From positions 16,326,666 through 16,390,665 of the forward strand of contig JAPTYO010000005.1 of NCBI GenBank assembly GCA_036873135.1: 64,000 nucleotides of DNA, read 5' to 3'. How positions within the stretch are numbered: position 1 is the stretch's first letter; each line of letters opens with the position of its first letter. The notes beneath the pieces were generated by a model. It was given only the letters and a program-made list of their open reading frames with translations. It ran no database searches and was not told the origin of the DNA. The translations under genes were made by a program, and so were the position numbers. This document shows, piece after piece, positions 43,666 to 54,195 of this stretch. This DNA is from Clarkia xantiana subsp. parviflora. Taxonomy: Eukaryota > Streptophyta > Magnoliopsida > Myrtales > Onagraceae.

Positions 43666-46600
43666 TCAAACATGACATTTCTTCAGATGTTCACCACTAA
43701 AGGTGTTTCGTAATACTTTGCCGTCGAGGTCTTCTAGCTTGTAAGCATTTGAGGCCGGCATGCCTACGATCTTGTAAGGTCCCTCCCATTTCGGAGACAT
43801 CTTGTTGATCCGATCCTGTAGGGTGAACTCATTCCGGCGCAGGACCAGCTCTCCCACATAGAACTGTCGCGACTTGACCTTCCGGTTATAGTATCTGGCC
43901 GTTGCCAAGCGCATCCGAGCTTGCACTATGTCGGCCTCCAGCCGCTTTTCCTCTAGCAAGGATAACTCCAGACGCCTTGTTTCGTCGTTCGTCAGGGGTC
44001 CTATCCTGGATTTCTCGGGACTTGTCGAAGGATCATAGCTTCGGGTCCGGTGGGACGCCACAGCGATTTCCACGGGAGCGACCGCCTCTGTCCCGTAGAC
44101 GAGTGCAAACGGGGTCTCGCCTGTTGACCGCTTGGGTGTCGTTCGGACTGCCCATAATACGTTCTCCAGCTCGTCCAGCCATTTTCCATCCAAGGCATAA
44201 ACCCTTTTCTTCAAGCCCTCCATCACGATTTTGTTGGCAGCCTCTACCTGCCCATTGGTCTGAGCGTGATGGACGGATGCGGTCCGATGCTCTATATTGA
44301 ACTCGTCCAGGAACCTCTCCAACTGGGCCCCATTAAACGGAGGACCGTTGTCACTGATGATCACCTTCGGCACCCCATATCTTGACAAAATTCGGGTCTG
44401 GAGGAACTTAATGATATGTCCCGCTGTTGTCTTGGCTAAGGGCTTAGCCTCGATCCACTTTGAGAAGTAATCAATCGCAACCAGCAGATGTGTGCACTGG
44501 CTCTTTGCTTTCGGAAGGGGTCCCACCAGGTCAATACCCCACTGTGCGAAGGGCCAAGCACTCCCAATGGGCATCAAATCAGCAGCGGGGGCCGTGATAT
44601 TCGAAGCATATCTCTGACACGCGTCACAGGATCGAACAAGCGCCGTTGCTTCCTTATTCATCGTGGGCCAGTAATATCCCAAGTTTAACGCCTTCCTTAG
44701 GATAGATCGAGCGCCCTCGTGACAAGCTGCAACTCCTTCATGCAATTCTCTCAAAATCCGAGTCGTATCGGGTTCGGCCACGCATTTCAAGAAAGGCGTC
44801 GAAAGCAAGCCCTTCTTGTACAACTGGTTATCCACCATCGCGTAATTAATAGACATTCGTCGCAGTCGCTCCGCTGCCATTTTGTCTTCAGGCAGTGCCC
44901 CCGTAGTTAGGTATGTAATCATCGGGGTCATCCAAGTGGGCTCTGCCTCTGACCCTGCTCCGATAGCGCACACCTCCGATGGATCGGTCGTTGATAAAAT
45001 TACCTTTTCCAAGAAGTGTACCCTCCGAGTTTCCTCCAAGGGTGCCCCCAAGGCAAATTTGCTCAAGGCATCAGCCTCCACATTCTTTTCTCTTGGAATC
45101 GCCTCTATATCGAAGCTTTTGAAACTCTCCTTTAATGTCTGAGCCTCCCGAAGGTACTTCTTCATGATTGGATTCTTTGCTCCATACTGCCCCCGGATCT
45201 GATTTACAATCAGGCTTGCATCACACTTCACCCTCAAATGCTCGATTCCCGTGCCTTTAGCGATTTTCAGCCCCGTTATAAGAGCTTCATACTCCGCCTC
45301 GTTATTGGTGGCCTTAAATGTTAGGGCCAATGCGTATCGAAGTGGCTCAGCCCCGCCTGGCGGAATCAATACGAACCCCGCATCCGATCCATCCGAACTC
45401 GAGGAGCCATCCGTGTACAGTTCCCAAGTATTTGTTTCATTCGATTTCTCCACTGTCGGAGCCGCCGGGACCTCTTTGCTATTCCCCGTTGCCCCCTCTA
45501 CCGTTTTCGATGCTTCAGGATCGGGAATAGTAGACTCAACTATAAAGTCGGCCAATGCCTGCCCTTTGATAGCTGTTCTTGGAGCGAAATGAATTCTAAA
45601 CTCGCTAAGTTCCACGGCCCACTTTACTAGCCTCCCTGACGCATCAGGCCGGTTCAGGAAGTGTTTCAATGGTTGATCAGTCAACACCGTAATTTCATGC
45701 GCATGGAAGTAGGGCAGTAACTTTCTAGCAGTAATAATCAACGCAAAGAGGTACTTCTCAATCGGAGGGTAATTCATTTCACTCTTGGCAAACGCCTTGC
45801 TTACATAATAGACGGGAATCTGATTGCCCTCGACAGCTTTAACTAAAACAGAGCTTATTGCAAACGACGAAATAGCCAAATAAAGATAGAGTGGCTCGCC
45901 TGGAGCCGGCTTCGCAAGTGGTGGGAGGTCGCGGAGATGTTGCTTTAGCGTCTGAAACGCCTCCTCACATTCAGCGGACCATTCAAATTGCCGGTTGGCT
46001 CTTAATACGTTGAAGAACGGCATTGACCGGTCGCTGGCCTTGGACAAGAAGCGATTCATCGAAGCCAGCCGACCGTTCAACACTTGCACCTCCCTGTGGT
46101 TTGTCGGGGACTTCATTTCTTCTATCGCCCTTAGCTTTTCGGGGTTTACCTCGATCCCCCTCTGGCTCACCATGAAGCCTAAGAACTTCCCAGAATGGAC
46201 TCCGAAGGCACACTTGGCTGGATTCAAGCGGACCTGGTGGAGCTTCATCCTCTCGAAGGCCATAGCCAAATTACCGACGTGGTCTGATGCTCGTCGGGAC
46301 TTCACCAGCATGTCATCTACATAAGCTTCCATGGTACCTCCGATCATATCCCCGAACAGCTTGTTTACCATTCTCTGATAGGTCGCCCCTGCATTCACCA
46401 GGCCGAAAGGCATAACATCGTATTGGAAGACTTCGCTGTCAGCGTAGAAGGCGGTGTGTTGGGCATCCTTCTTCGCCATCTTTATCTGGTTATAACCAGA
46501 ATAAGCATCCATAAAGCTCAGCAGCTCGTGTCCCGATGTAGCATCCACCAGCTGGTCGATCCGCGGGAGCGGATAACAATCCTTCGGACATGCCTTGTTC

Positions 46601-49230
46601 AGGTCGCGGAAGTCGACACACATCCGCCACTTCCCGTTGCTCTTCCTCACCAGCACTGGGTTAGCTACCCAAGTCTGAAATCGGATCTCCCTAATGAACC
46701 CTGCATCGAGCAACCTGCCAACCTCCTGTTGGATTGCAATCCTCTTGTCTGCCCCTATCGGACGTCTCTTTTGCGCGATCGGCTTGATCGTAGGGTCGAT
46801 ATTCAGTTCGTGCTCGATCACGTCCCGGCTAATTCCTGGCATATCACTCGGGGACCAGGCAAACAACTCCTTGAATTCTTGCAAGAGCGCAATCAACTCC
46901 TGGGCTCTTTCGTCGGATAAGGCGGATCCGATTTTTACTCTCCTCTCGGGCCCATCTATCTCGACTTCTTTTAGGTCCTCCATGGGGGCGGGGCGCCCAA
47001 ACTCCTCTCGAGGGTCGGTGTCTGTCTGAAGAACTGACATAGCCTCCTTCCTTGATCTTCTTGTGGCGTTGACATAACATCGTCTCGATGCCACCTGGTC
47101 GCCCTTCACTTCGCCAACCCCATTCTCAGTCGGGAACTTCAGTTTTTGGTGGACAGTCGAGGCCACCGCCATCAGAGGGTTGATGGTGGTTCTTCCAATG
47201 ATTGCATTGTAGGTTCCTGTGGATTCGACCACCACGAACTCCACATCTCGTTTCTCCATTTTCCAGCCACTGCCGAACCACACGGGCAATGTGATAACCC
47301 CTAACGGATAGGAGGTTGTACCACAAAATCCTACCATTGGGAAGTTAACCTCCCGTAGGTCTTTCTTTTTCTTCCCCATCTGCTCCAAGGCGTCAGAGAA
47401 AAGGATGTCGGAAGAGCTCCCTCCGTCAACGAGGATCCTCTTCATTTCGAATCCCCCCACATCTAGTGTCACGACCAGGGCATCTTCGTGGGGTGTCTCT
47501 ACCCCTTCCAAATCCTTCGCCGAGAAGGTGATCTCCATTTCTTCCTTCGGGGTCCATGACCGGGACCTTTTCCCCAAGACTACTGCTACAGGCACCTGGT
47601 TGGCATATCGTTCACGAGAAGATGATGTGTCTCCTCCTGCCGCGAACCCTCCGTGTATCACATTAATAACTCTCTTCTGTCGGGACCCTGAGGGACCTTC
47701 CGAAGGCTCTGTGGCAAAAGACCTCCTTTTTCTTGGGGACCTCGATCGAGACTTGGACCTTGACCGAGACCGAGAACGGGGCTTGCAGCGTGAATCTTCC
47801 ACAAACTCCTTTAGCTTTCCCCTCTGGATAAGCTTCTCTATTTCCTTCTTTAGCTCCCGACACTGATCAGTGTCGTGCCCAGGGGCCCGATGGAATCGGC
47901 AGTAACGGTCGGTGCGGGAGCCCAACTTTTCTCCTTCCTTCTTCTTGGGGAAACGGGCCAGGCCTTGTTTCTCCATTACCGCCAGGACCTCCTTCAAAGG
48001 CCTGTTGAGAGGGGTAAACTCCTCTTTCTGACCATCCCTCCTGTTCGGACGCCTATCCTCCCTCCGATCAGAGCGTCCACGACTTCGGCTGCCCTCGGAG
48101 CCATCCTTCTTGTGTCGGTTATCCGATGATTTGGAAAACTGCTTTCCTTCGCGCCCCTTAGGAGGAGCCAGTTCGCCGGCGGCGATTTTCGACTCTTGGA
48201 CGTCGATTTGCTGTTTTACCCTCGCCTGAAGCGCCTCCATGTTCCAGACGCTTTTGGCCGCGACGCTGTGGAGTAAGTCGGAGCCATACGGAGGGTTGAG
48301 GTTATTTATGAAGATGCGGATGGCCTCGCCCTCCGATATCTCCTCGTCTAGCTCGGTCATATTAGCCGTGTAACGCTGGTAGTATTGAGCCAACGACTCA
48401 TCAGGCTTCTGGACCACCTCATGCAGGGTCCGAACACTCTTCAGCAATCGTCGACGCCCTTGGTATTGGGCGATGAATCGCTGGTGCATATCCTTCCAAC
48501 AGGTTATACATCCAGTGGGCAGACTATAGAACCATGTCATCGCCTTTTCTCCCAAGGTACTCGGGAACAACGCACAGATAACATCCTCATCAGGAGTCCT
48601 ACCCATGCATGCTGTCAGGTGCTTCTGCACATGGCGAACCGGATCCGCGATCCCGTCATACTCGTCTATCTTCGGGATACCCAAGCCTGGAGGGGCCAAG
48701 GTATGGATCAGCCTGGGAACGAAAGGATGGGTCTCCTGACTCCCTAATTCCGACATCATGGGCTTCTGGTCTCCCATACAGATACCCACGATCTTGACCA
48801 CCTGGTCGGCGGTGAGAGGACCGTTCAAGGGGATAGTCCTTTGTTGTACGGGCCCTGGTCCATCGACTACAAAATTCTCTATTGGGGCCGGATTTGGATG
48901 CCTGGGAGGAATGGGCTGCTCTCTCGGGGGGGGTGGTGGCAGATTATTGTCCTCCTGCCTTCTGGGGACGTCTCGCCGCGGAGGGAGCGGCGGCAGATCA
49001 GCTTGCCTTCTGGCTGCCTCTCTTCGGTCTAAAAGGGCCTCCACGGCGTCCATAAATAGGGGCATGGCCTCTGCCACTACCCTGGCCAGCTCCGGATTCT
49101 GGGAAGGTGCTTCGTTCCGACGAGTGCTGTCACCCTCATCTCTCAGCTCTTGGTGTTGGGTGGCATCCTCAGGGGGGTTGCTGGTGGTCGGCACTTGCTT
49201 GCCTGAACGCTGCGGTCTATTGCCAGCCAT
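43666..49230 (-). CDS. Gag-Pol polyprotein of element E, intact, 1854 residues
   Basis: Single open frame from ATG 49230-49228. Order with approximate residues: gag capsid region 100-330; Arg/Ser-rich linkers; CX2HX4HX4C knuckle (CRFHRAPGHDTDQC) near 442; protease DGGSS near 602; RT with FMDAYSGYNQIKM near 908 and AYVDDMLVKSR near 971; first RNase H near 1110-1230 without clear catalytic acids; second, archaeal-type RNase H from YTDGSS near 1274 with NNEAEYEAL and CDASLIVNQ; integrase zinc motif (HEGVAACH, CDAC) near 1497-1535 and core Asp, Asp, Glu (GIDLVGP, SDNGPPF, GQVEAAN) at about 1567, 1628 and 1660; C-terminal GEHLKKCHV. Double RNase H is known for the Tat clade. gag and pol are in one frame, so no frameshift is needed. 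All catalytic residues seen are in place. Confidence 0.95.
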   Translation of the reverse strand: MAGNRPQRSGKQVPTTSNPPEDATQHQELRDEGDSTRRNEAPSQNPELARVVAEAMPLFMDAVEALLDRREAARRQADLPPLPPRRDVPRRQEDNNLPPPPPREQPIPPRHPNPAPIENFVVDGPGPVQQRTIPLNGPLTADQVVKIVGICMGDQKPMMSELGSQETHPFVPRLIHTLAPPGLGIPKIDEYDGIADPVRHVQKHLTACMGRTPDEDVICALFPSTLGEKAMTWFYSLPTGCITCWKDMHQRFIAQYQGRRRLLKSVRTLHEVVQKPDESLAQYYQRYTANMTELDEEISEGEAIRIFINNLNPPYGSDLLHSVAAKSVWNMEALQARVKQQIDVQESKIAAGELAPPKGREGKQFSKSSDNRHKKDGSEGSRSRGRSDRREDRRPNRRDGQKEEFTPLNRPLKEVLAVMEKQGLARFPKKKEGEKLGSRTDRYCRFHRAPGHDTDQCRELKKEIEKLIQRGKLKEFVEDSRCKPRSRSRSRSKSRSRSPRKRRSFATEPSEGPSGSRQKRVINVIHGGFAAGGDTSSSRERYANQVPVAVVLGKRSRSWTPKEEMEITFSAKDLEGVETPHEDALVVTLDVGGFEMKRILVDGGSSSDILFSDALEQMGKKKKDLREVNFPMVGFCGTTSYPLGVITLPVWFGSGWKMEKRDVEFVVVESTGTYNAIIGRTTINPLMAVASTVHQKLKFPTENGVGEVKGDQVASRRCYVNATRRSRKEAMSVLQTDTDPREEFGRPAPMEDLKEVEIDGPERRVKIGSALSDERAQELIALLQEFKELFAWSPSDMPGISRDVIEHELNIDPTIKPIAQKRRPIGADKRIAIQQEVGRLLDAGFIREIRFQTWVANPVLVRKSNGKWRMCVDFRDLNKACPKDCYPLPRIDQLVDATSGHELLSFMDAYSGYNQIKMAKKDAQHTAFYADSEVFQYDVMPFGLVNAGATYQRMVNKLFGDMIGGTMEAYVDDMLVKSRRASDHVGNLAMAFERMKLHQVRLNPAKCAFGVHSGKFLGFMVSQRGIEVNPEKLRAIEEMKSPTNHREVQVLNGRLASMNRFLSKASDRSMPFFNVLRANRQFEWSAECEEAFQTLKQHLRDLPPLAKPAPGEPLYLYLAISSFAISSVLVKAVEGNQIPVYYVSKAFAKSEMNYPPIEKYLFALIITARKLLPYFHAHEITVLTDQPLKHFLNRPDASGRLVKWAVELSEFRIHFAPRTAIKGQALADFIVESTIPDPEASKTVEGATGNSKEVPAAPTVEKSNETNTWELYTDGSSSSDGSDAGFVLIPPGGAEPLRYALALTFKATNNEAEYEALITGLKIAKGTGIEHLRVKCDASLIVNQIRGQYGAKNPIMKKYLREAQTLKESFKSFDIEAIPREKNVEADALSKFALGAPLEETRRVHFLEKVILSTTDPSEVCAIGAGSEAEPTWMTPMITYLTTGALPEDKMAAERLRRMSINYAMVDNQLYKKGLLSTPFLKCVAEPDTTRILRELHEGVAACHEGARSILRKALNLGYYWPTMNKEATALVRSCDACQRYASNITAPAADLMPIGSAWPFAQWGIDLVGPLPKAKSQCTHLLVAIDYFSKWIEAKPLAKTTAGHIIKFLQTRILSRYGVPKVIISDNGPPFNGAQLERFLDEFNIEHRTASVHHAQTNGQVEAANKIVMEGLKKRVYALDGKWLDELENVLWAVRTTPKRSTGETPFALVYGTEAVAPVEIAVASHRTRSYDPSTSPEKSRIGPLTNDETRRLELSLLEEKRLEADIVQARMRLATARYYNRKVKSRQFYVGELVLRRNEFTLQDRINKMSPKWEGPYKIVGMPASNAYKLEDLDGKVLRNTFSGEHLKKCHV

Positions 49231-49277
49231 GGTATGGAATTAGAGGGAAGCAAACTTACTTTTGGCTTTTTGTTGCG

Positions 49278-49295
49278 TTCCCACAGACGGCGCCA
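49278..49295 (-). other. Primer-binding site of element E
   Basis: TTGGCGCCGTCTGTGGGAA on minus, adjacent to the LTR end GAACCAACA. The same site follows the LTRs of B and F; which tRNA it matches was not determined. Confidence 0.85.
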
Positions 49296-49296
49296 A

Positions 49297-49942
49297 TGTT
49301 GGTTCACGGCGGGAGCTCCGGTCACGGTGACGGATTCCTTAGCTCCTCGCAATCCTGCAGAAGGGGATAGAGGGCAGTGGCCCAGAATCCCTCTCCGATG
49401 CTTAACGTAAGTACGGCAGTCAACAGAGCAAGCAAGCAATATGTGTGTGTGTAAAACGTAACCCTAATCTGGAATAACTCCCCTCCTTTTATAGAGGAAA
49501 GGCTATCCCAGTTACCTGATTAGGCGGTTGGATCGTGATCCATTATCCCACATATTTCGCCGTGTATCTTGCCATGTATCTTGCCCAGTTATTCGTATCC
49601 CCCAAATCTCGCCCATTATACCACTACTGTAATCGTGGCGAGATCTCCGGGATTGCGCTCTTACTGGCGAGTCTCGATCAATATCGGAGACTCCCAAGTT
49701 GCATCGTTGAGGATTTGGAATCGGGGAGTGGACTCCACTCCTATATCGGGACCGACTATGTCCAGGTCCGATATCTTCGGGGCTCTCATCTATTGGAGCC
49801 AGGCTTACTCGGAGCCATTCAATGTCGGGGCCTCCTTCCGTCGGAGCCCTTAGCCTTCCAGTACCCCAGCTCCTAGCCCAACGGGCCTAAGCGCCGTTTG
49901 TTAATCGTTAAGGGGCCTAACAGCCTCCGCCGGGGCCCATCA
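49297..49942 (-). repeat. 5' LTR of element E
   Basis: 646 bp, TGTTGGTTCACGG to GGGGCCCATCA on plus. Minus-strand TATA (CTATAAAAGG) at plus 49486-49494, with the R-region phrase GCATCGGAGAGGGATTC downstream on minus. Confidence 0.95.
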
Positions 49943-50642
49943 ACTCCCAGTTTGCACTCGTGTGTTTTTGGGTAAAAGCCCTAGTATCCTGAATTTTCCT
50001 GACTTTTGATGTTGGATATCTGTCCAATTCGGGTTCGTATTTACGTTTCGGACCTCGCAAATACGTCAGAACCACAAAGGATTTTACCGCAGTCACCCCG
50101 GGTCAAAACGGCCCGGATACGCGCAGCACCCGGACCGAGACTTCCGGATTGCCTTAGCATTTAGCAATCCGAACTGGTCCGTTTTGCCCGGCAATCCGGA
50201 CCATGTCGGATGTCGACATGGTCCGGACTACCGACTAGTATTGCGCGCTTACCCCTATTTTTACTAAGTATGAGAAGTCAGTGCGCACATTGCCAACCTC
50301 GATGTCGGTAAGGGTTTTCCTGTAAACCGGCATTAAACCGGGTACGGTTCTCGGGTTTCCTATAAATAGGGACTTAGACCTCCCATTTGACAACTTAATT
50401 CGAAACTCTCCCAAATTGGCTATTTGTGCTCTGATCTCTCTATACACTTTCTCTCTCTAGACCCTGACTTTAGCATCGGAGAGGGCTCAACCAGTGCCAA
50501 CCCCCCTCCATGCTGTTTACTGTCCGTTTTGCAGGACCTAGCGTAAAGAAGACCGAGGTAGGAGCCAAAGTCAGTTCGGGGTTCGAGGATCGAGGTCCGT
50601 GAATAGCAATCCGAGGTGTCCCAGGTGGAATCGACCTCAACA
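49943..50642 (+). repeat. LTR-like sequence hosting element E (first 180 bp duplicated at 38884)
   Basis: Contains a TATA box (CTATAAATAGG at 50360-50370), a CTCTCTCTAG leader, the gypsy R-region phrase GCATCGGAGAGGG (50473-50485), and a plausible end in CCTCAACA at 50642. It reads as a plus-strand gypsy-type LTR, perhaps solo. The start must lie left of element E near 38871, and no target duplication was found. Confidence 0.5.
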
Positions 50643-52336
50643 GTTGACAACTTAACCTAGTTATACTTAAAAAGAGAATTTTAGTGAAATTGTCGCAACA
50701 CACAACCCTAATTACAGAGCTTCCTTACCTGCAACTCCATCTCGAATCCCTAATCGATCTCTCTCTCGTCTCTCCTATGACTTGTGTATATGGAGCAGGA
50801 GCTGAAGCAATTGTTGATAATTATAGCAATTGACCGCTTTTCAAGGTAGTACATTAATAATGCATAATTAAGCGTGAGTATAATTAGAAACAATTAGTCA
50901 ATTGATTGATGGAATAAATTATTTTATGGATTGAATTGCAATTTTTATATACATTGATATGAATGCATTGCGTCTTGACTATGTCAAGTTAGCTGGATAT
51001 TACATGCTGGGAGCAGAACCCTATTGTCAAATATTGAGTTGCGCGCTAGGATAGACATGTTGTGCTGAGTGATATTGATTAGGATCTATGTCTAGAAGTT
51101 TGCATGATAGTTATAACATGAATTGCAAGGCAGCCCCAAACATTCTAAAATCGATATTCAATCGCAAAATATACATGTTGGATGTTGAGTGATCACGCAT
51201 GACACGTATGCATGATTGATTGAGGATGTGGCCGCATGTGATAATTTACTAGTGAAATAGGATTATATATGCTTGCATGAGTTCCTCGAAACATTTTGAC
51301 GCATGATGCGTATGCATGATTGTTTGAGGATGTGGCTGCATGTGATAATTTACTAGCGAAGTAAAAGTATATATGCTTGCATGAATTCATTGAAATATTT
51401 TAAAAGGAACCTTGGGAAAGCCAATATCGGGTCTATGTAATAACTCCCCATTCTGGTTAAAGCGATTAAACTGTTTTCAAAAGAGACTGATCTATTCGAA
51501 AGGAGACGACGACGATGTGAACTCTATTCATGGCCTCCTTCCATTGGTTTACTGGTGGTCGTGTTGGTTAGATGACTGAGGAATCATTTTTGTCCGCCTT
51601 CTGTCTCATAGATATCAGATGTAAGCAATTTTTTTCAAAATGTTTTAAATTTCCTCCCTGATTGTCACATGGTTTGTTAATGTGTGAATTTAGATGGCTG
51701 ATAGAGTGCGATTCTATATTCCATGATATGATTCTCGCTGATGTTAGACGAAAACCCTTGCAAGATGATGTCGCTGGACCGTTTCTACTTCAGGTATGGG
51801 TGGATGAACCTTGAATCATTGCTTGGGAAGCAAGAACCTTGGTACGGTGATGACGCCACAATCAAGGATGGAAGACTTGATTGATAAGTCGGAGTCGAAC
51901 GCCACAGAACAATCTGATAAGTTCAAGAGTTCTCAAAGAACCAAGAGAAGAAAATTCCATACAATAAAACTAAATTCAAACTTAAAAATTCGGCCAACTC
52001 TTAAGGTGGCTATTTAAAGGCTGCAAACTAACCCTAAAGACACCTAGAATGGACTAAAAAAAACCCTAATGGACTTATCTAATGAGGCTTGGTGTTTTTA
52101 AGCCCATTAGACCATTAAATGACTTAATTAAACCAACCCAAATAATAGACCCGTGTTCTAAACGCCCAACACATAAAGTTCAGCTTATTAATTGTTGAAA
52201 AACACTCCAACAAATAAAGACACTAGAAATAACACAAGTCTTGAAGGCTTCATGTCCCAATCAGATTTGCTAACCATCTCCAAGACTTGTAGAAGCAGCA
52301 ACCAAATTGACATGTGATGTTTGGTCTTTAAATTGA
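50643..52336. other. Unassigned DNA with LTR-like stretch, no gene seen
   Basis: No coding region is supported. A 104-bp tandem duplication lies at 51195-51402. About 51880-52330 could be the LTR (minus) of the gypsy fragment on its right, since it has a TTTAAATAGCC TATA-like box on minus near 52010 and lies just beyond the integrase end. This is inference only. Confidence 0.4.
51195..51402. repeat. 104-bp tandem duplication
   Basis: Two units start ACGCATGA at 51195 and 51299 and share GAGGATGTGGCCGCATGTGA (one mismatch) and ATTTACTAG. No further copies. Confidence 0.85.
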
Positions 52337-52765
52337 TCATGATCTTCCAATAGATGATCTTTCCTTGTGATGATATTGTTGAACATATGCTTGCAAGGCC
52401 TCTTTGATCTTCTTGGCTCGGCCTCTAGTAATCGGTCCAACGGGAACTAAGGGAACTTGAATTGGCTCCATTGCATCCGCTCCTCGTATCTCATCATACC
52501 CCTCCTCTTGAAAAGGATTTGTCCTCAAATCATCATCTGCATCAAACGGAGATAAGTCAGAAACATTGAAAGTTGCACTAACTTTATACTCACCGGGTAA
52601 ATCGAGTTTGTATGCATTGTCATTGATGCGCTCCAGAACTTGAAATGGACCATCGCCTCTTAGGAGTAATTTAGAACGTCTTTGGGCAGGAAACCTCTCT
52701 TTACACATATGTATCCAAACCCAGTCCCCAGGTGCAAAGACTATCTCTTTACACATATCTCGCGT
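52337..52765 (-). pseudogene. Chromovirus-type gypsy integrase C-terminus
   Basis: About 140 residues. The segment KEIVFAPGDWVWIHMCKERF, then PFQVLERINDNAYKLDLP and SATFNVSDLSPFD, is the typical C-terminal integrase extension of plant chromoviruses (CRM/Reina-like). It then reads RTNPFQEEGYDE to a stop at 52337. No chromodomain is evident. The upstream part is replaced at 52765 by a copia fragment on the opposite strand. Confidence 0.8.
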
Positions 52766-53695
52766 TGTCAATGATGGAATCGGAATTCGTAGCTCTCTCT
52801 AAAAACGCACAGGAAGCGGTCTGGCTGAAAAGGCTTCTTACTGCGCTGCTAGATGGTGACGTCGCGAGTAAACATGTGAAGGTGTTCTCTGACGGTCAAG
52901 CAGCCATTGCGGCAGTAAAGAATCTGAAGTACCATAGTAGGACCAAACACATTGATGTGAAATATTTTTATGCTATATCTATGGTAGAAGATAATATAAT
53001 CACTATGGAATACTTGTCCACTGATAATATGATTGTGGACCAATCAACTAAACCACTACGCAGGGAGATATTTGAAAAGCATGTAAAACTGCTTGGATTG
53101 CATAGGGTTTAGATATGGCATGTATCTGTGATAACATTTTGATAATTGGAAGTTCAATTTTTGAAAAGAAAGAATTCCAATTGAGTTTATGATCTATCGA
53201 CGTCATAATGTTTTGATTACATCAAATTTTCGGTCTATAAACTAAGTCATAGGAGGACGCAATCATCTGCCAAAACTATGTCGAATGTGGGCCTTACCTC
53301 GTCACACAGGTACGGTCGTCTTGCGGTGGATGGAGGCCTCTACCAAACAATGCTGGCTAAGAATCAGGGGGATAAACATGATTACGCAAAATGATCATCT
53401 AGTGTCGAATTAACTCGACATGATCTTTTTTTTGCAGATCGTTGTGATGAACTTCGTTCATCATTAATCCACATGCTAGGCCAGATGAGAATCTGCTATA
53501 ACATGATTTGACATATCCCATTCCTTTAAATTTAAACGTTCAGGTATGCCATCGACGCGTGCTTCATACTACGCGTGCCACGTTCGACCACGGGGTCACA
53601 GCTCGGTTGTGCTAAGAAAAGAATCCTCGTGATTCTGGCGGGCGCAAACTTCTTCACCTCGAGCGTGTGATTGATCCGGGAAGTATTCAGAAGCA
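52766..53695 (+). pseudogene. Ty1/copia RNase H fragment plus 3' UTR inside the gypsy relic
   Basis: Starts within RNase H (LSMMESEFVALSKNAQEAVW), continues FSDGQAAIAAVKNLKYHSR, HIDVKYFYAIS, DQSTKPLRREIFEKHVK and ends at TAG 53110-53112. The following 3' UTR includes the segment 53551-53690 shared with 33183-33320. Both ends are abrupt; no LTR or target duplication is present. Confidence 0.88.
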
Positions 53696-54195
53696 AAGGA
53701 CAAGATCGAAGTAGTGAAATGTTGATGCGGATTATGGTAGCCACTCTTCCAATTCAGTTGACTGAACAAATATGCACCAACCAATTGATCCAACTAATCA
53801 TTCAAACGAGGAATGGGAAAACTATAGCGCATCGTGATTTTATTAATTTCTCGATTGTCAACACACATACGCCAAGTTCTATCCTTCTTTTGTGTAAGGA
53901 GGGCTGGAACATTACAAGGACTAAGGCTCTCGCAAATGTGGCTCTTAGCAAGAAGCTCCTCAACCTGCCGACGCAACTCCTCGTGTTCTTTTGGACTCGT
54001 GCGATAATGCGGTGGATTAGGTAAGGCAGCACCAGGAACCAAGTCAATGTGATGCTTAATGTCGCATAAAGGGGGCACGTTAGGCGGTAAGGACTCAGGA
54101 AATACATCAGCAAATTCCAGCAGCAAGGATTGAACTCCAACCGGCACGTCAACAGAATGATTAGTTGGAACTTCATGAGAAAATAACATAAACAC
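53696..54195 (-). pseudogene. Chromovirus-type gypsy RT N-terminal fragment
   Basis: Minus-strand peptide: [86 protein letters not shown], then after a break QLVGAYLFSQLNWKSGYH and a frameshift. These are the first RT motifs of the chromovirus type; the YVDD motif is lost at the copia junction. Confidence 0.85.

Larger units (their letters stand above)
39066..49942 (-). mobile_element. Element E: young, near-intact Tat-like Ty3/gypsy retrotransposon
   Basis: 10.9 kb. Minus-strand order: LTR 49942-49297, primer site 49295-49278, gag-pol 49230-43666, 51-bp array 43553-43146, antisense aORF (plus strand 40266-43016), purine tract 39713-39702, LTR 39701-39066. Between the LTRs I saw only two substitutions in 636 bp. 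At the rice LTR rate of 1.3e-8 per site per year (established figure) this implies roughly 0.1 million years. The left LTR lacks its terminal 10 bp, and the flanks are a 180 bp duplication instead of 5 bp. Confidence 0.95.
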
